A DNA stretch of 64,000 bases from Samsoniella hepiali. Taxonomy: Eukaryota; Ascomycota; Sordariomycetes; Hypocreales; Cordycipitaceae. The DNA is taken from the NCBI GenBank assembly GCA_001455915.2, contig LNDK02000082.1, forward strand, positions 124,001-188,000, written 5' to 3'. Position 1 is the stretch's first letter. Every line of letters starts with the position of its first letter. The notes beneath the pieces are model-generated. The model made no database searches. It saw only the letters and a list, made by a program, of their open reading frames with translations, and was not told where the DNA came from. This document shows, piece by piece, positions 1 through 10,707 of the stretch. The position numbers and the translations under genes are program-made.

Positions 1-312
1 CTTGGAGCAGGCGCCGCACGAAATGTCCGCGACGACGTGCCACCCCGTGACGAGCTGCCGGTTCTCCAGCCGGCCGATGCGGATGTTGAGCAGCGAGGGG
101 CTGTCTTCTTCGTCGCCGTCGTCGTCGGACGTTATGGGCGGCGGCGCGACGAGAAGCGCGCGGCCGTAGCGGCCTGTGAAGCCCTTGGATATAATTTGCG
201 CTGAGAGCGCCAGGTCTGCTGAGCAGGCGGTGCAGCGGAGCGTGTCTGGGCCGAGGCGCGTCAGCCGGCCGGCGGCAGACGAAGAGTTGGGCGATGTGCT
301 GGGCGACGACAT
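1..312 (-). CDS. Yippee/Mis18-fold zinc-binding protein, N-terminal part (runs off left edge)
   Basis: The reading frame starts at the ATG at 312-310 and stays open to base 1, giving 104 residues with no stop; the 3' part lies outside the window. Two CxxC pairs are visible, C27-x2-C30 (LRCTAC) and C99-x2-C102 (SCGAC). Between them are the stretches SAQIISKGFTGRYGRALLV and GRLENRQLVTGWHVVADISC. This is the layout of Yippee proteins, where the two CxxC pairs hold one zinc ion in a beta-tent fold like Mis18 and the cereblon thalidomide-binding domain. An acidic insert (DDDGDEED, about residues 63-70) separates the halves. The molecular role of fungal Yippee proteins is poorly known, so I infer only a small zinc protein. 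The frame stays open upstream of this ATG, so the start is probable, not certain. Confidence 0.85.
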   Translation of the reverse strand, partial: MSSPSTSPNSSSAAGRLTRLGPDTLRCTACSADLALSAQIISKGFTGRYGRALLVAPPPITSDDDGDEEDSPSLLNIRIGRLENRQLVTGWHVVADISCGACSK

Positions 313-1817
313 GTCGGAGGATGTTGAGGAGGAGGAGGAGAAGCGGTGCAGAAAGGGAAACTTGAAGCTAGGTAGTAAATAGCTGGGAAAAATGGGCGGG
401 GTGGCCGCGATGCGGTGGCTACCCCGAGTCGTATCTGACGAGGACCGGTTATGCATTATAGTGTCGGGTTCTATGAGGATATGCGGCTGAAGGCGCAGGT
501 GCGTAGAAGACAGAGGGACGCGGTTGTAGATGAGGCCAACCGACGCCGAGTATGTTGAGGGCTCGTCTTAGTCTGGCGGGCTGCCCAAGCGTAGGTATGC
601 GATCGGATCGGATCGGCAGATGGGGAGAAAGAGAGAGAGACCCCTCTCTCTGTGCGGAGGTGTGCAGGACTTGGCAGGGTTGCGTCTGGCGGAGTCGGCA
701 GAGCAGCGACCGGTTCGAGAATTCTATGTGCGGCTTTGATGATGCAGGGAAAGATTTGATACAGAGGACAAACAGCAGCGGTGAGATTCGGAGCAATGAT
801 GGCGTCGGCATTTGCTGTTGGAGGCGTGCGTCTTCAGCGGGTCAGAAATGGGCGCCCCGGATCTGCCCCACTCCGAGGGTCAAGGGACCAAGAAAGACAA
901 GCCGTTTGGGCCACGGGACCTGGGCGTCACCAGTGCAGAGCTGGGTAACTAAAAAAAAGCATTGGGTAAATCACATGACGTTGGTCGAGAATAACGTTGA
1001 TAGAAAGTCAACTTCTTATTCTTTGTATTGTGCGCATAGCCGATGCAACTGGATGGAAACTTTGGCTCGGCGCTATACAGCCCAAATGTGGGCGTGCAGA
1101 GTGGGTGCTTTCCAGCACCCTATGATTGATGGCCTAGAGGCAACACAGTGCGCCGTTCTTGTTCACTGTCCGAACCGGCTTCCTCTCCCCAGATCTCTCG
1201 GACAGTCGGAGGCTGAAATGGACGTTGCCGTTTTGAATAGTGTGAGCCCACCTCTCATCAAATGGGGGCCTTCCAGAAACGTTTAAAATGAGCCAGCCAA
1301 CTGAGACTGGTCTCATCCGCCGCCCCATACGATAAGCAGCTTCAGCTCAGGTCAACCACCTCGTGTTTCTCAACTACATTACGCGGAACATGCGGTCTGC
1401 AAGATGCTGTAATCAAGACCCCTTTACATTAACACAGGTGCCGTTACTGAAAAAGGTGGCTAGTACGATGACCATGTCCACTCGTAGTTGCAAAGACGGT
1501 GTCCGTTGTAAAACATCTTTACCACGCGTTTATACCACTGCGAGGTCGTTTGGGAAACTTCAAGGCATCCAATTTTTGCCGCGAGTATGGCACCCCAAAA
1601 TTTGGTTTAAACTTATTGACATGTTTAGCCATTAACTAGCTCAAGATGAATGATGACGAGGTCTGGCAAGGGGCCAGTGACGGCTCGAGCAACTTCCCCT
1701 CCCTCCACATAACGGCCCACCAGAACTACTCTCCAAGTCCAGACATTCTTCAAGTTTGGCGTTCAAACCGGCCATATTCGGACGTCTTGCCGTCCAGCAG
1801 CAGTATCGGGTGCCCTT
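313..1817. other. Intergenic, no gene seen
   Basis: This interval is the 5' flank of the Yippee gene and the 3' flank of the small secreted protein gene. It has several open frames on both strands, the longest about 244 codons from 552, but none has a recognisable domain or a consistent intron pattern. I see no RNA gene and no repeat here. Confidence 0.5.
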
Positions 1818-2308
1818 TTATTGGCGGCAAATGTAGGTCTTGACATTGTCGTTGAACTTGCCTCCCTGATACGCCGTCAGTCGAGCAATACGGTCGTCGA
1901 CCGTGAAGCTGCTTCCAGCGCAGCCCGCATCGCTAGAAAAATTGTTAGCACGAACTCGTTTCAATCTTGTCAAAGTAAACAGATTCATTTGGCTTACGTG
2001 AAGAATTCACACTCAAGTCTCTTGACAATGACGGATGACAGATTATCGCCGTCAGGCACGGGTCCTAGATACAGTCCGCGTTAGCAAAGAAAAAAACGAG
2101 GCGGCACCTCTTTTTTTCCTCTATGATGGTGGGAGCGTCTCGTACTGCACTGGTCAAGGTCCTTGATGCGAATGATTTGGTTCTTGCAGTTCTCAAACTG
2201 AGTCGCGGCGCACAACTGCACAGTGCCCGCAATCATTGCACCGCCACGGGGCGATCGAGGCGCGGCAGCAACCATGGGGGCGATCACGAGAAGCGAAGAG
2301 AGACGCAT
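1818..2308 (-). CDS. Small secreted six-cysteine protein (3 exons)
   Basis: I read three exons: 2308-2146, 2064-1998 and 1932-1818 (stop TAA). Introns of 81 and 65 nt have donors GTACGA and GTAAGC. Acceptors follow GCTAAC and CTAAC branch sites. The spliced product has 114 residues. Residues 1-16 (MRLSSLLVIAPMVAAA) form a signal peptide. The mature part has exactly six cysteines (33, 41, 54, 73, 81, 112), compatible with three disulfides. The pattern of short hydrophobic strands around VQLC..F..C and a repeat-like second half (LEC..F.DAGC) resembles a small Greek-key, beta/gamma-crystallin-like fold, but that is inference. No function can be assigned; an effector, antimicrobial or wall-associated role is possible. 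A TATA box lies about 100 nt upstream. Confidence 0.8.
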
Positions 2309-2408
2309 AATGTAGGCTTTTGGCTTTGGTGTGAAAATTTGGAGAGGAAAAGAGACTGCGTTGATGATGATGAAGAAAAAGAAGAGAAAGGACAACTTCA
2401 ATGGCTGC

Positions 2409-2415
2409 TTTTATA
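2409..2415 (-). promoter_or_regulatory. TATA box of the small secreted protein gene
   Basis: On the minus strand this reads TATAAAA, about 100 nt upstream of the ATG at 2308. Distance and sequence fit a core promoter element. Confidence 0.6.
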
Positions 2416-3319
2416 TCTAGGACTTGGCTCGAAGAGCTTTTCTCTCCCCATGTCGGGTCCGATAGCCCGGAGAATATTTCTTCTCAAGTCACACCGCTCG
2501 TCTTCTCTCGTTTGAATGAGACAGCATGCTGATCACAATAACTGCTGGCCAGCTGTGCTGAATGGTTGTCTATTGGTGAGGGTCTCACAATGCCTGGCAA
2601 GTGGGGGACGGAATGGACCACTGGGAGAGACACTCAGCAGCAATCATCCTACTACACTGTCCATTTTCCTCTATAGATGTAGAAAACTTGCCTCCCTATA
2701 ATAAATTGGCTTTACAGGGTTTGACAGTATTTATTTGAAAATTTGAAAATTGCTGCTTTGGTCAGTCAATGCACTGCTTCTGCCTATGAGCAGCGACACA
2801 TATCGACGGGTTCGTTGCGCACCCTCCCCACCGCGGGCCGGGTTCGATGTCTCGGTAGTCCCTGTTCGCCAAGGTATTCGCTTAGCTGAAAGCAGGGAGT
2901 GAGACCTGTGGTCCTCGGCAAAAAGGTCATTGGGCGCCTTGTCTCCGGACGACGCATCTCTTTACACAAGTACAAAAGGGCGGAAATAGCAGCCGGCGAT
3001 CGAGATCTACGCAAATACGGCATAGGCAGAAATGACATAGGTGGAACTTGACCACCGAACCAAATTGTAACGTTTGTGATTTTTACACGGCCGAGGGATT
3101 AAGAGATAGCCAGACATCGAAATCATGGCAAATAACCCCATTTCAATATCCTGTCTGCCGCCGTTTTATATTGACAATTGGACTTTCCAGCTGCACGTGA
3201 CCCAGATGCGGCCTGCTGTCAACCCCGGGCGAGACTCTGAGCAACTTTTCTTCAACCCCTTACCCCGCTCGTCTGAATGTCTTGCCAAAGCTTCCAATAC
3301 CAGTCAGGTTCGGCAAAAT
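2416..3319. promoter_or_regulatory. Divergent intergenic region
   Basis: The region lies between the minus-strand secreted-protein gene and the plus-strand Zn2Cys6 gene. The first part is that secreted gene's distal promoter. No further gene is convincing; a short open frame on the minus strand near 2784-3038 has no recognisable feature. In-frame ATGs at 3125 and 3206 could extend the Zn2Cys6 protein. Confidence 0.4.
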
Positions 3320-5084
3320 ATGAAAAGTTATACCAAACCCTCCGACTCGACCACCAGCAGCCATCTCGTTCCTGAACTGACTAAAATTGGCGCCGGTCGG
3401 CAGAAAAAGTGGGCGCCTAGAACGAGGACTGGTTGCTTCACTTGCCGGTGCGTACAATGCCCTGTTCTTGCCCAATCCACCTCGTAGCATCTTGATCCTT
3501 CCAGGAATTGGCTAACGGCAGGGCATCACTCCAGCGCTCGCAGGGTCAAATGCGACGAAGGACGGCCAGGCTGCCGTCGATGCCTCAAAAATGGCCAGCA
3601 ATGTCGTGGCTATGGCGTGGTCTTTCCAGCAGTTCCGGTCATGGCAAATGCCAACTCAGAAATGGGAACAACTGAAGATCGTCATGGCACAGCGCTATCG
3701 GACAATCGACAAGCTTGCCTCTACGTTGAAGCCGAGCCACTGCGGTGGCAAGAGATGGAGGCTCTGCGCTACTGTACGTCCTGCTTGTGCTCAATTCGGT
3801 GAAACTATTCTGAAAACTCCTGTGTGAACCCTCCTGTGTCTGATCATAACTGATGCATGCCATCGCAAATGACACAGACTATCAGGCTTTGAGACCGCAG
3901 CTCAACGTCGATGTGGGAACTCTCGTTGATCCTCAGGTTGATCACCCACTGTATAATGCGCTGTCCTTTATTTGTCTCATGGCTGCTCACAATATCACGA
4001 CAGTGAGGAAAACCCAACTTAACTTCAGACTGCCGGGAGAAGATCCCGCATTGGCGGGGCTTTGGGCTACCTATCATCGCCATGCTGCCCAGTATTTACG
4101 CCAAATCAACCAATGGATTCAAGAAAATGACACGCGTGCTTTTAGTGGCATTATGTACTTAGTGAACATGGACGTGGATTTAAGTCTGTCATTCTGGCGA
4201 GCCCATATCGACGGCTATTTTGCCCTGGTGCAGCATCTCGGCGGCGTCCAGGCCGTGCTCAGTCGGCCTGTCTCACCGCGTGGCAGCTTCTCAGTCATCA
4301 TGGAGTGCGTATCATGCAGTCAATTCGCCATAGTAAAGTGTGGAATACGAACAGAATACCGCTGACATGTACCAGAAAAGGTCTCTTCTACAACACAACA
4401 AGTCCACCGACCATGCAGATTCGCGGTATTGGTCATCTTCAGGACGACACAATCAGGGCTTTGTACGATACCCCGGCTTTTAGAGAGAGGCAATGCCCAA
4501 GAGAGATATTCCTCACAATTGCTCACATCAATCGATTACGAGTCCACGTCGCTAGCAAGACACCCGCAAACATAGATCCCATAGCGAGAGACTTGTTCGA
4601 TACTCTAGACAAGTTCGACCTAGATTCCTGGGTTCGAGAGAAGAAATGGGAGAATGTCCCTTCTAGCCGGTATGTAGCTGAAATATTTCAAGTTGCTACT
4701 GTGCTGTATGGCATTTTAGCTCTTCCACAAGCGGTAGTGGCTTCGTGGGCAGTTTCAGCTGGCCATGGAGATGGGACTCGCTTGGGTGCGTATCACGGCG
4801 TGCGCAGATTGTATGAACTGGAGTTAATTCAGTTGTTGAGAAAGACTCAGCCAATGCTGCAGCATTTATCCCCGCTCACATGGGCCTTGGCTGTCGCCGG
4901 CGTCGCCACACCTGCTACAGACGCAAGAAATCGGGATTGGATAGCACAGCAGCTATTTGACATCTGGTTGCAGGACAGCACCGACTTTGCGTCTATTGCT
5001 TGCAGAAACAAGCTACGTGTCTTTTGGCAGTCCGGAAAATCGGCGTGGGACGAATGCTTTGACGAGCCCACCCCAGTCCAATAG
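3320..5084 (+). CDS. Zn2Cys6 transcription factor with fungal-specific regulatory domain (4 exons)
   Basis: Exons are 3320-3447, 3535-3773, 3878-4304 and 4376-5084; introns are 87, 104 and 71 nt. Only the splice at 3534/3535 gives correct zinc-cluster spacing. The spliced product has 500 residues. The binuclear cluster is C39-x2-C42-x6-C49-x6-C56-x2-C59-x6-C66, with the basic stretch RARRVK between the second and third cysteines. The rest is a helical fungal_trans_2-type domain, with WATYHRHAAQYLRQINQWI and SFWRAHIDGYFALVQHLGG as typical segments, as in regulators of the acriflavine-resistance (acr-2) type. It should bind CGG-containing promoter sites in the nucleus; its targets are unknown. 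In-frame ATGs at 3125 and 3206 would add 65 or 38 residues; 3320 was chosen because it puts the cluster about 39 residues from the N-terminus, as is usual. Confidence 0.85.
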
Positions 5085-5562
5085 TGTGGGATGAGCTACC
5101 TCTGGAGGTGGCTGTCTGGCTGAGCTTGCTCGGGACTCTTTTGGGCTCTAGTATTGGCTGTGGCTGAGATATATCTCGTCCAGTGCCAATGGGGATGAAA
5201 ATGCTCCAGCAGCAAGGCTCGGCCTTCTTCCTCGAGCTTGTTTAAAGTATGTACACATGGCAGCCCGAAGGAGGATGTACATGTCATGGTACAGGGGCAC
5301 ATCTCCTCCACCGTGAATTACATGTTATTTCGGCGACCTGCACTCGTCATCCAACGATTACAGACCAAACATGTCCACTGTGATGCAGCACGCTCAGACC
5401 TGATAGCAATCACAGGGGGGCAGGTGAACGGTAGTCCCATCGGTTATTGACTGGAGGTTGGCAAAAGCAAGATTCGCCTCGTTCGGAATACCGGTGCTGC
5501 CGGCATTCTGAACAAATGGAAAAAAGAAGATTACGCGGACCCGGTTACTCCGCAGGAGTCAG

Positions 5563-6000
5563 ATGACACAGACTGATCTTTATCTGTGCCCTGATAAATC
5601 TTTTGCTTCTGATGCATCCCCGGTGACCCGAAAATGTCCTTTGCGGTCGAAGTCGAAGGCATCGTGCAAGGAGTCTTCGGCGCCTGCCGAGGGGCGTGAT
5701 GAGGACGAATACGGCGGAGCAGCGGGTCATCAACGCCAGAGCGGAGCAGGAGCCAGTATCAACAAGCGAGAGAAAGACTCCAGCAGGAAGAGCAAAGACA
5801 AAGACGCTGGAGGCTCTGCTCCGGCGCCCACGAAACAACACTGCACACAAGCCTGCCTTCTCGGCCTCAAGCTGGGTCGTGAACTGGACAGCAGCTGCCC
5901 TAATGTGCTCCATCATTGTGTTGGCGGCAACACACAAACTGTAGAGAATACAGGGCATCGGTTTCTGTGCACTGTGTGGCTCTGCAATTTTTCTTGAAAG
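5563..6000 (+). pseudogene. Decayed fragment of a widespread fungal kinase-like family
   Basis: In frame with 5563 the translation contains HCTQACLLGLKLGRELD followed by SSCPNVLHH (about 5839-5919). This matches, from memory, the conserved CTQ.CLLGL..G..LD..CPNV..H motif of a large fungal family whose C-terminus is a kinase-like domain. Upstream of the motif the frame is low-complexity, rich in Ser, Lys, Gly and Ala. Downstream the frame stops at about 6000, just before a dispersed repeat at 6017, so the kinase-like part is missing. I read this as a broken relic, possibly cut by the repeat. Family assignment rests on the motif alone. Confidence 0.4.
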
Positions 6001-6016
6001 AGACGAGGGTGTGCAG

Positions 6017-6087
6017 TGACAGAAATTCAGTACGCTCCACACCAGCCAGACCGACTAAACCGTACAAGATTTATGTCACCCAACTCT
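6017..6087 (+). repeat. Dispersed short repeat, copy A
   Basis: This ~70-nt segment begins TGACAGAAATTCAGTACGCT and ends near TTTATGTCACCCAACTCTAG. Related segments occur at 36653-36724 and 57382-57458 in the same orientation. The first ~20 nt and the segment ending in TTTATGTCACCC are best conserved, the middle varies. It may be the end of a transposable element. Confidence 0.65.
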
Positions 6088-6446
6088 AGATTCGAGGAAG
6101 CAAGATTGCACAGAACAATAGCATGCCCAGAGTACAACAGGCAGTCTGATCGGGTATAGCATCAGGGACTTCTGGGAGTATGGCAAATAGGTCGTTTGGC
6201 TACGAGATACGCCGTGTTTGCTCTCACCAAAGGCATAATGGTGGTCGTTGTTGACTCGTACATACCTCGGCGCTGACTCGTGCGTGCGTCTTTCGGCGGC
6301 CACAAAAGCATAACAACATACTATGGGCTTGGCTCGCTCTACTTGCCAACGGATATAAAAAAAACATAGGGTCTTTGCTATGTTGTGAGACATCAGACGT
6401 CTTGTGGTGAATGTGACGTCTCATCTCATATGCAACCGCCCCCCCC

Positions 6447-6487
6447 CGTATAACTTCGTATAATGTATGCTATACGAAGTTATTACG
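6447..6487. other. 454 Titanium mate-pair linker containing a loxP site (artefact)
   Basis: Bases 6450-6483 are a perfect 34-bp loxP site: two 13-bp inverted arms (ATAACTTCGTATA and its complement) around the spacer ATGTATGC. With the flanking CGT and TACG it matches 41 of 42 bases of the Roche 454 Titanium paired-end linker, as I remember it. A C homopolymer precedes it and an N gap follows 20 bases later. It is unremoved library linker, not fungal DNA. The 20 bases 6488-6507 may be the other mate and so belong elsewhere in the genome. Confidence 0.95.
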
Positions 6488-6507
6488 CATCTCGGCCCTC
6501 CGCCGCG

Positions 6508-6533
6508 NNNNNNNNNNNNNNNNNNNNNNNNNN
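6508..6533. other. Assembly gap (26 N)
   Basis: Twenty-six N bases, followed by a run of ten C that mirrors the C run before the linker. Real gap size and adjacency of the two sides are unknown. Confidence 0.98.
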
Positions 6534-7370
6534 CCCCCCCCCCAGATCGGAACCAGAAATAGTCTCCGGATGAGGGCGCTGCCAGGACAAGCAGGAGGGC
6601 ATCGTCCGATGGTTAGCTCACCACCAGCAAAAACCATTCGTCAGGTGGAAATTGAAAACGCATTGGCCTTGGAGAGACACCGAGAAATTCCCACGGTCGC
6701 AAGCGGCGCGCCCTGTGCGACCGTAGCAAGGCTAGCCATCAAATGCTACGCTACTACGGCTCACGGCATCAGCATCGGGCGCTATCATGGCTTTGACGAG
6801 ACGCGCCCGGGCTGGAGTTGCAGAGGGGGAGAGAGCACCGGCCGAGGTCGGTGCGAAAGAACTGCCAGCGCGTGAGACATTCCGTCTGGATCGTAACGGG
6901 GGTTGGTTCGCTGCGGCACTTGATTTCGCCAATCTGTCTCAGATACGCAATTGCAAATGTAGTACGGAGTAATAATGTCTCAATTCAACTTGTAAATGCT
7001 CAAAATGTTGCTTGCTACCCAGGTACACGACGCCCAACAGAAAAAGAATTGGTATACCAAAATCCCAGACAAGAAATCATAAAAAAATCATACACACTGT
7101 GACCATCTCGGCCCGGATTCGGGCCAGTGACAGCGACGCTATTCACCAGCACTGGGCCATAGCAGATGGGGAGCCGCCTGCCTCGACGACTCCACTCCAT
7201 CGGTCTTCAGAATGGGGCCCGGCGCAGCAACTGCAATTTCATGCAGTCTCCTGTGACGTATCTTCTCGCGAGCCGTATTCCTGCCTCCCTTTGCCCGAAA
7301 CAACCAAGGATGGTTTCGGCTCAAGCGGCTTCGTTGGCGCCGTGGAAACCCATGTCCCTCTAGGCCCCCC
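6534..7370. other. No gene seen between gap and ankyrin gene
   Basis: After the C run the interval has only short open frames on both strands with no domain. It contains the motif TACGGAGTAA near 6963. It is the 3' flank of the ankyrin gene. Confidence 0.4.
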
Positions 7371-8405
7371 TTAGTTGACAAGGTGCACCATCATCCTGGC
7401 GAGGCTGTCGTGCTTGTAACGAGCGGCCACCGTCACGGGCGTGTTGCCGTCCTGGTCCTCGACGGTGAGCATGTAGGGCGCCTGGTGCTGGAGCAGGGCC
7501 TTGACGACCTCGTCGGAGCCGCTCATGGCGGCGGCGTGCAGAGGTGTGAGTCCCCGCTTGTTGATGTTGCTCTGGACATTGACGCCGTTTTGCAGCATCC
7601 AGCGCACCAGATCAACGCTGCCATCCTGGCAGGCGAGGAGGAGGGGCGTAAATTCGTTGTACTCGGCCGTCAGGTCGGCGCCGCTGTCGACCAGCAGCTT
7701 CACCATGTCGAGCGAGCCCGTCAGAATAGCCGTATGCAGCGGGGTCTCGCCCGTCAGAGGCCGTGGCAGCGAGGGGTTCGCGCCGTGCTGGAGCAACAGC
7801 CGAGCAATATCGACCTGGCCGTTCTCAATGACTTGGTGCAGCGGCGCGCAGCCCATGGGGTCCCGGGCGGCATGGTCAGCGCCGTTTTCCAGTAAAGCCT
7901 CGACAATTTCGGCGTTGCCGCAGCGGATGGCCATCAGAAGAGGTGTTTCCTTGGCGCGCGTCGTGGTAGACGGGTTCGCGCCGTGGGCGAGCAGGTAGCG
8001 GACCAGGTCCGGCCGTTGAAAGTCGTCGGCGCAAGCGAGGTGGAGAGGTGTTTGGCCTTGTTTGTCGGATATGTGGATTTTGGCACCGAGGTGCAGGATC
8101 TGCCAGGTGGCCCAGTCGGAGCCGGCCTTCATGGCCTCCAGAAGCGGTTGTGTGTTGTTGCGGCGTGTGCGGTTGATGTCGAGGCCGGCCTCCTGCCAGC
8201 GCCGCAGGGTGCCAGCGTTTTGGTGGGTGAGGGCCCAGCGCAGGGCATCTTTCTGCAGGGTGAGCTCGTCGACAGTGTAGAGGTGGTTGATGAGCAAATC
8301 GTAGTAGCCACGGTTGACTTGGCAGAGAGCATTGATGTGGGAGACTTGGGGGAGTTGGGCAATGATCTGGAGCCGCAGCTCTGTTGGTAGACTGTCGAGG
8401 CTCAT
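7371..8405 (-). CDS. F-box-like/ankyrin-repeat protein
   Basis: Single exon, ATG at 8405-8403, 344 residues. The N-terminus (SLDSLPTELRLQIIAQLPQV then INALCQVNRGYYDLL) is an F-box-like helix bundle. From about residue 110 there are about seven ankyrin repeats with the usual TPLH/TPLL and LLxxGADxxA patterns: GQTPLHLACADDF, ETPLLMAIRCGNAEIVEALL, APLHQVIENGQVDIARLLL, ETPLHTAILTGSLDMVKLLV, FTPLLLACQDGSVDLVRWML, LTPLHAAAMSGSDEVVKALL and a final degenerate one. Such proteins commonly act as substrate adaptors for SCF ubiquitin ligases or as scaffolds. The substrate cannot be predicted. F-box/ankyrin genes are an expanded and variable class in ascomycetes. Confidence 0.9.
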   Translation of the reverse strand: MSLDSLPTELRLQIIAQLPQVSHINALCQVNRGYYDLLINHLYTVDELTLQKDALRWALTHQNAGTLRRWQEAGLDINRTRRNNTQPLLEAMKAGSDWATWQILHLGAKIHISDKQGQTPLHLACADDFQRPDLVRYLLAHGANPSTTTRAKETPLLMAIRCGNAEIVEALLENGADHAARDPMGCAPLHQVIENGQVDIARLLLQHGANPSLPRPLTGETPLHTAILTGSLDMVKLLVDSGADLTAEYNEFTPLLLACQDGSVDLVRWMLQNGVNVQSNINKRGLTPLHAAAMSGSDEVVKALLQHQAPYMLTVEDQDGNTPVTVAARYKHDSLARMMVHLVN

Positions 8406-10707
8406 GTTGTGTTGTGTAAGCTAGGAGTGGGAGAAAGGGCGATGTGGTATAAGTGAGGTGTCAGAGTCCGTTATTGGGCACTGGTAACCGCCAAGATGAA
8501 AAAGACAGGCGTCAATATAGCGGGTTGAGGAAAAGTATGGAATGAAAACGTAGAGGAGGGCAGCCGGGTCTTTATTGACAGCAAGCTTTATTGATTGTCT
8601 GAGAACGCCGCGGATTTTGGCCTGGGAGCTTTTGCCAGGCACGGAGGCAGGCTGGCAGCTGCCGCTGTAACCGGGCGGAGCCGAGGCGGCGGGTGGTGGC
8701 CAGGTTCAGCGTGGCAGGCACCTAATGCCACTAAAACACCCACAGTAACCTGGCAAACGGCCTTGATGACGGCTTGCCAGCAAACGGGCACCTGCCAGCT
8801 GGCAATATCGCCTGCTTTGGCCTGTGACATCACGCAACGCCCGCAGCATTGTGGCATTGACGACACCACCAAGCGACTCCCACCCGACCTTTCCTCTTTT
8901 CTCCATCCCGCACCGCTAGTTGCAACTCTTTTTCCCATCTCGGTACAATATATCCATCCCGCCTCGCGCCGTCCTGTCGACAGCCTTTCAGCCACCAAGA
9001 ATAGTATACGGATCTCCTCCATCTCCACCACAGAGCCCAAGTACACCGCCAGCTGCCTCTGCAAACAGCCCTCAGGCACCGCTGTGGTGCCTGGTCAGGA
9101 TATCGTCATTTATTCTCTCACCTTTACCCTGGCAAGATATCGACCAGATGCCGTCTCGAAATTTCACAAGTCATCTCGGGGCTTGCATATCGGAGCTCCC
9201 ATAGCTCATCTCGGCGTTCCGCCCTGCATCCAGACCCTGGCACCCCCAAGCCGCGACTCAGGCTGGCCCCCAAACGGAAAGTCTCCTTTGGTCCGCAGAC
9301 CAGTCACAGGTCCAGGCCTACGCCCACCAGGGCACCGACAGCGCCCCCCAACGAGCTTGGGAGCCGCACCTTGTCTCGCGACGGTCCTTTTTCTGGCCTC
9401 CGCTCATCTGCATGCAACCAAGACGCACCCACTCGACCACCGCCCGGATTGCAATTCTGCAATTTGCACCAGCGAACTCACAGCCCGCACAGGAGCCATC
9501 ATGCTGCCTTCCATCTTTGTCTTTGCATTCCCCGAGCTGAAGTCTTGGCAAAGGCTATGTGGGAGCCGAGGCGCCGCGGACTCGTCGTGGCGCTCCCTAG
9601 CTCATGTACGAGATGCTTCAACACGGCGCAAATCCTCGACTCAACTCCAACAGCCCGCATCATGAGCGCCTCCCCCGCACGACGACGACAAAACCGCACC
9701 ATGTGACGCTACTGTGTGCAGGGGCCATGCCCTCCTGCCCACGGTGCAGAAAGGCTGCTCTCGGCTCAATTGAGCATAGCTGTCAGACGCTACTTTTTAA
9801 CCCAAATTCGAGACTGCAGGCTACGTGCATGCTTCAGAGCTGAAGCTGCGACTGTCACCTTTGGTATTTCTAGTCTACGAGACTCAGCTCGCATCATCCT
9901 GAGCGTTGGCCAATATTCCGTACTTCTATTTCAGAGCCCGCGACCAGCCTCGGGCGGTTACCGTTCTGGATGTCTTCCCGAACTAGACACACGAGATTAA
10001 ACCCCCAACTCGCCCAACTCCAACCCTAGTCGACAAGACTGTGCGCCACCTTGACGGACGCCCGCCGAACATGGAGGGTCGTCGTATAAATCAGCCCCAG
10101 CGCATCCGCCAATGAGTTGATCCTTGATTCAATACCCAGTAACAGGGAAATTCAACATGATGTTGCCATTGAAACCAAAACTTAAACTATTATTAACCAT
10201 CATTGTGCATCTATTTCAGGACTTCGCTGCTGGCGGTGTAATCTTTGCCCAGTGCAGATGCCTGGTAGTTACCCTGCAACGTGGTGCCACTGCACAGCCC
10301 GCCTCCTCAACCAGTGTCACCCAGTTCCCCTTGGTTGGCCAGTCAAATCACAGCATCTGGGAATGTTTCTAAAAATTGCACCGGCGATCTCGCTGAGATG
10401 CACCCATTTGCTATCTACCGCCATTTGTCCACAAATTTAGCATCAAGCTTATCACTGGCAAAGGTGCTGCCCGAGGCGGCTGGATGAGATGTAGATCTTG
10501 CCGCATCTTAGACCTCCAGATCCGACATGTAGTCTGAGGCCGCCAACGAGGCAGACTCTGCAGCTAGGGCACGAAACAGGCATATTTTGGCCAACATATT
10601 GCAAGATATTGGGTGCAATAGTCTACCAATGGATGCCAAATTAACCCCAATTATTGCAATTTACATGCAATGTAATCGCCTACTACCCAAAAGGGTCAGC
10701 TTCAATC
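8406..10707. other. 2.3-kb interval with no supported gene
   Basis: This is the promoter side of the ankyrin gene and the 3' side of the ABC transporter gene. Around 8640-8820 the sequence is rich in TGCCAGC/GCTGGCA words. A long plus-strand open frame (8595-9665) and another at 9371-9706 are Pro/Ser/His-rich, lack domains and begin in non-ATG or unconvincing contexts. I do not call them as genes, although a low-complexity gene cannot be excluded. Confidence 0.35.

Noticed and set aside
552..1286. 244-codon plus-strand open frame
   Set aside because: No domain, odd composition, overlaps an open minus frame; looks like promoter DNA of the Yippee gene.
2826..2850. GGGTTCGATGTC, like a tRNA B box
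   Set aside because: No A box upstream and no cloverleaf.
6450..6483. loxP as a genuine recombination site, phage element or engineered locus
   Set aside because: The flanks are those of the 454 linker and an assembly gap follows; no marker or vector sequence is present.
6544..6552. AGATCGGAA directly after the gap, like the start of an Illumina adapter
   Set aside because: Only nine bases match and the sequence then diverges (CCAGAAATAG); chance match is likely.
8595..9665. 356-codon plus-strand open frame
   Set aside because: Low-complexity Pro/Ser/His/Arg translation without domains, with all three frames open in parts; no splice support.
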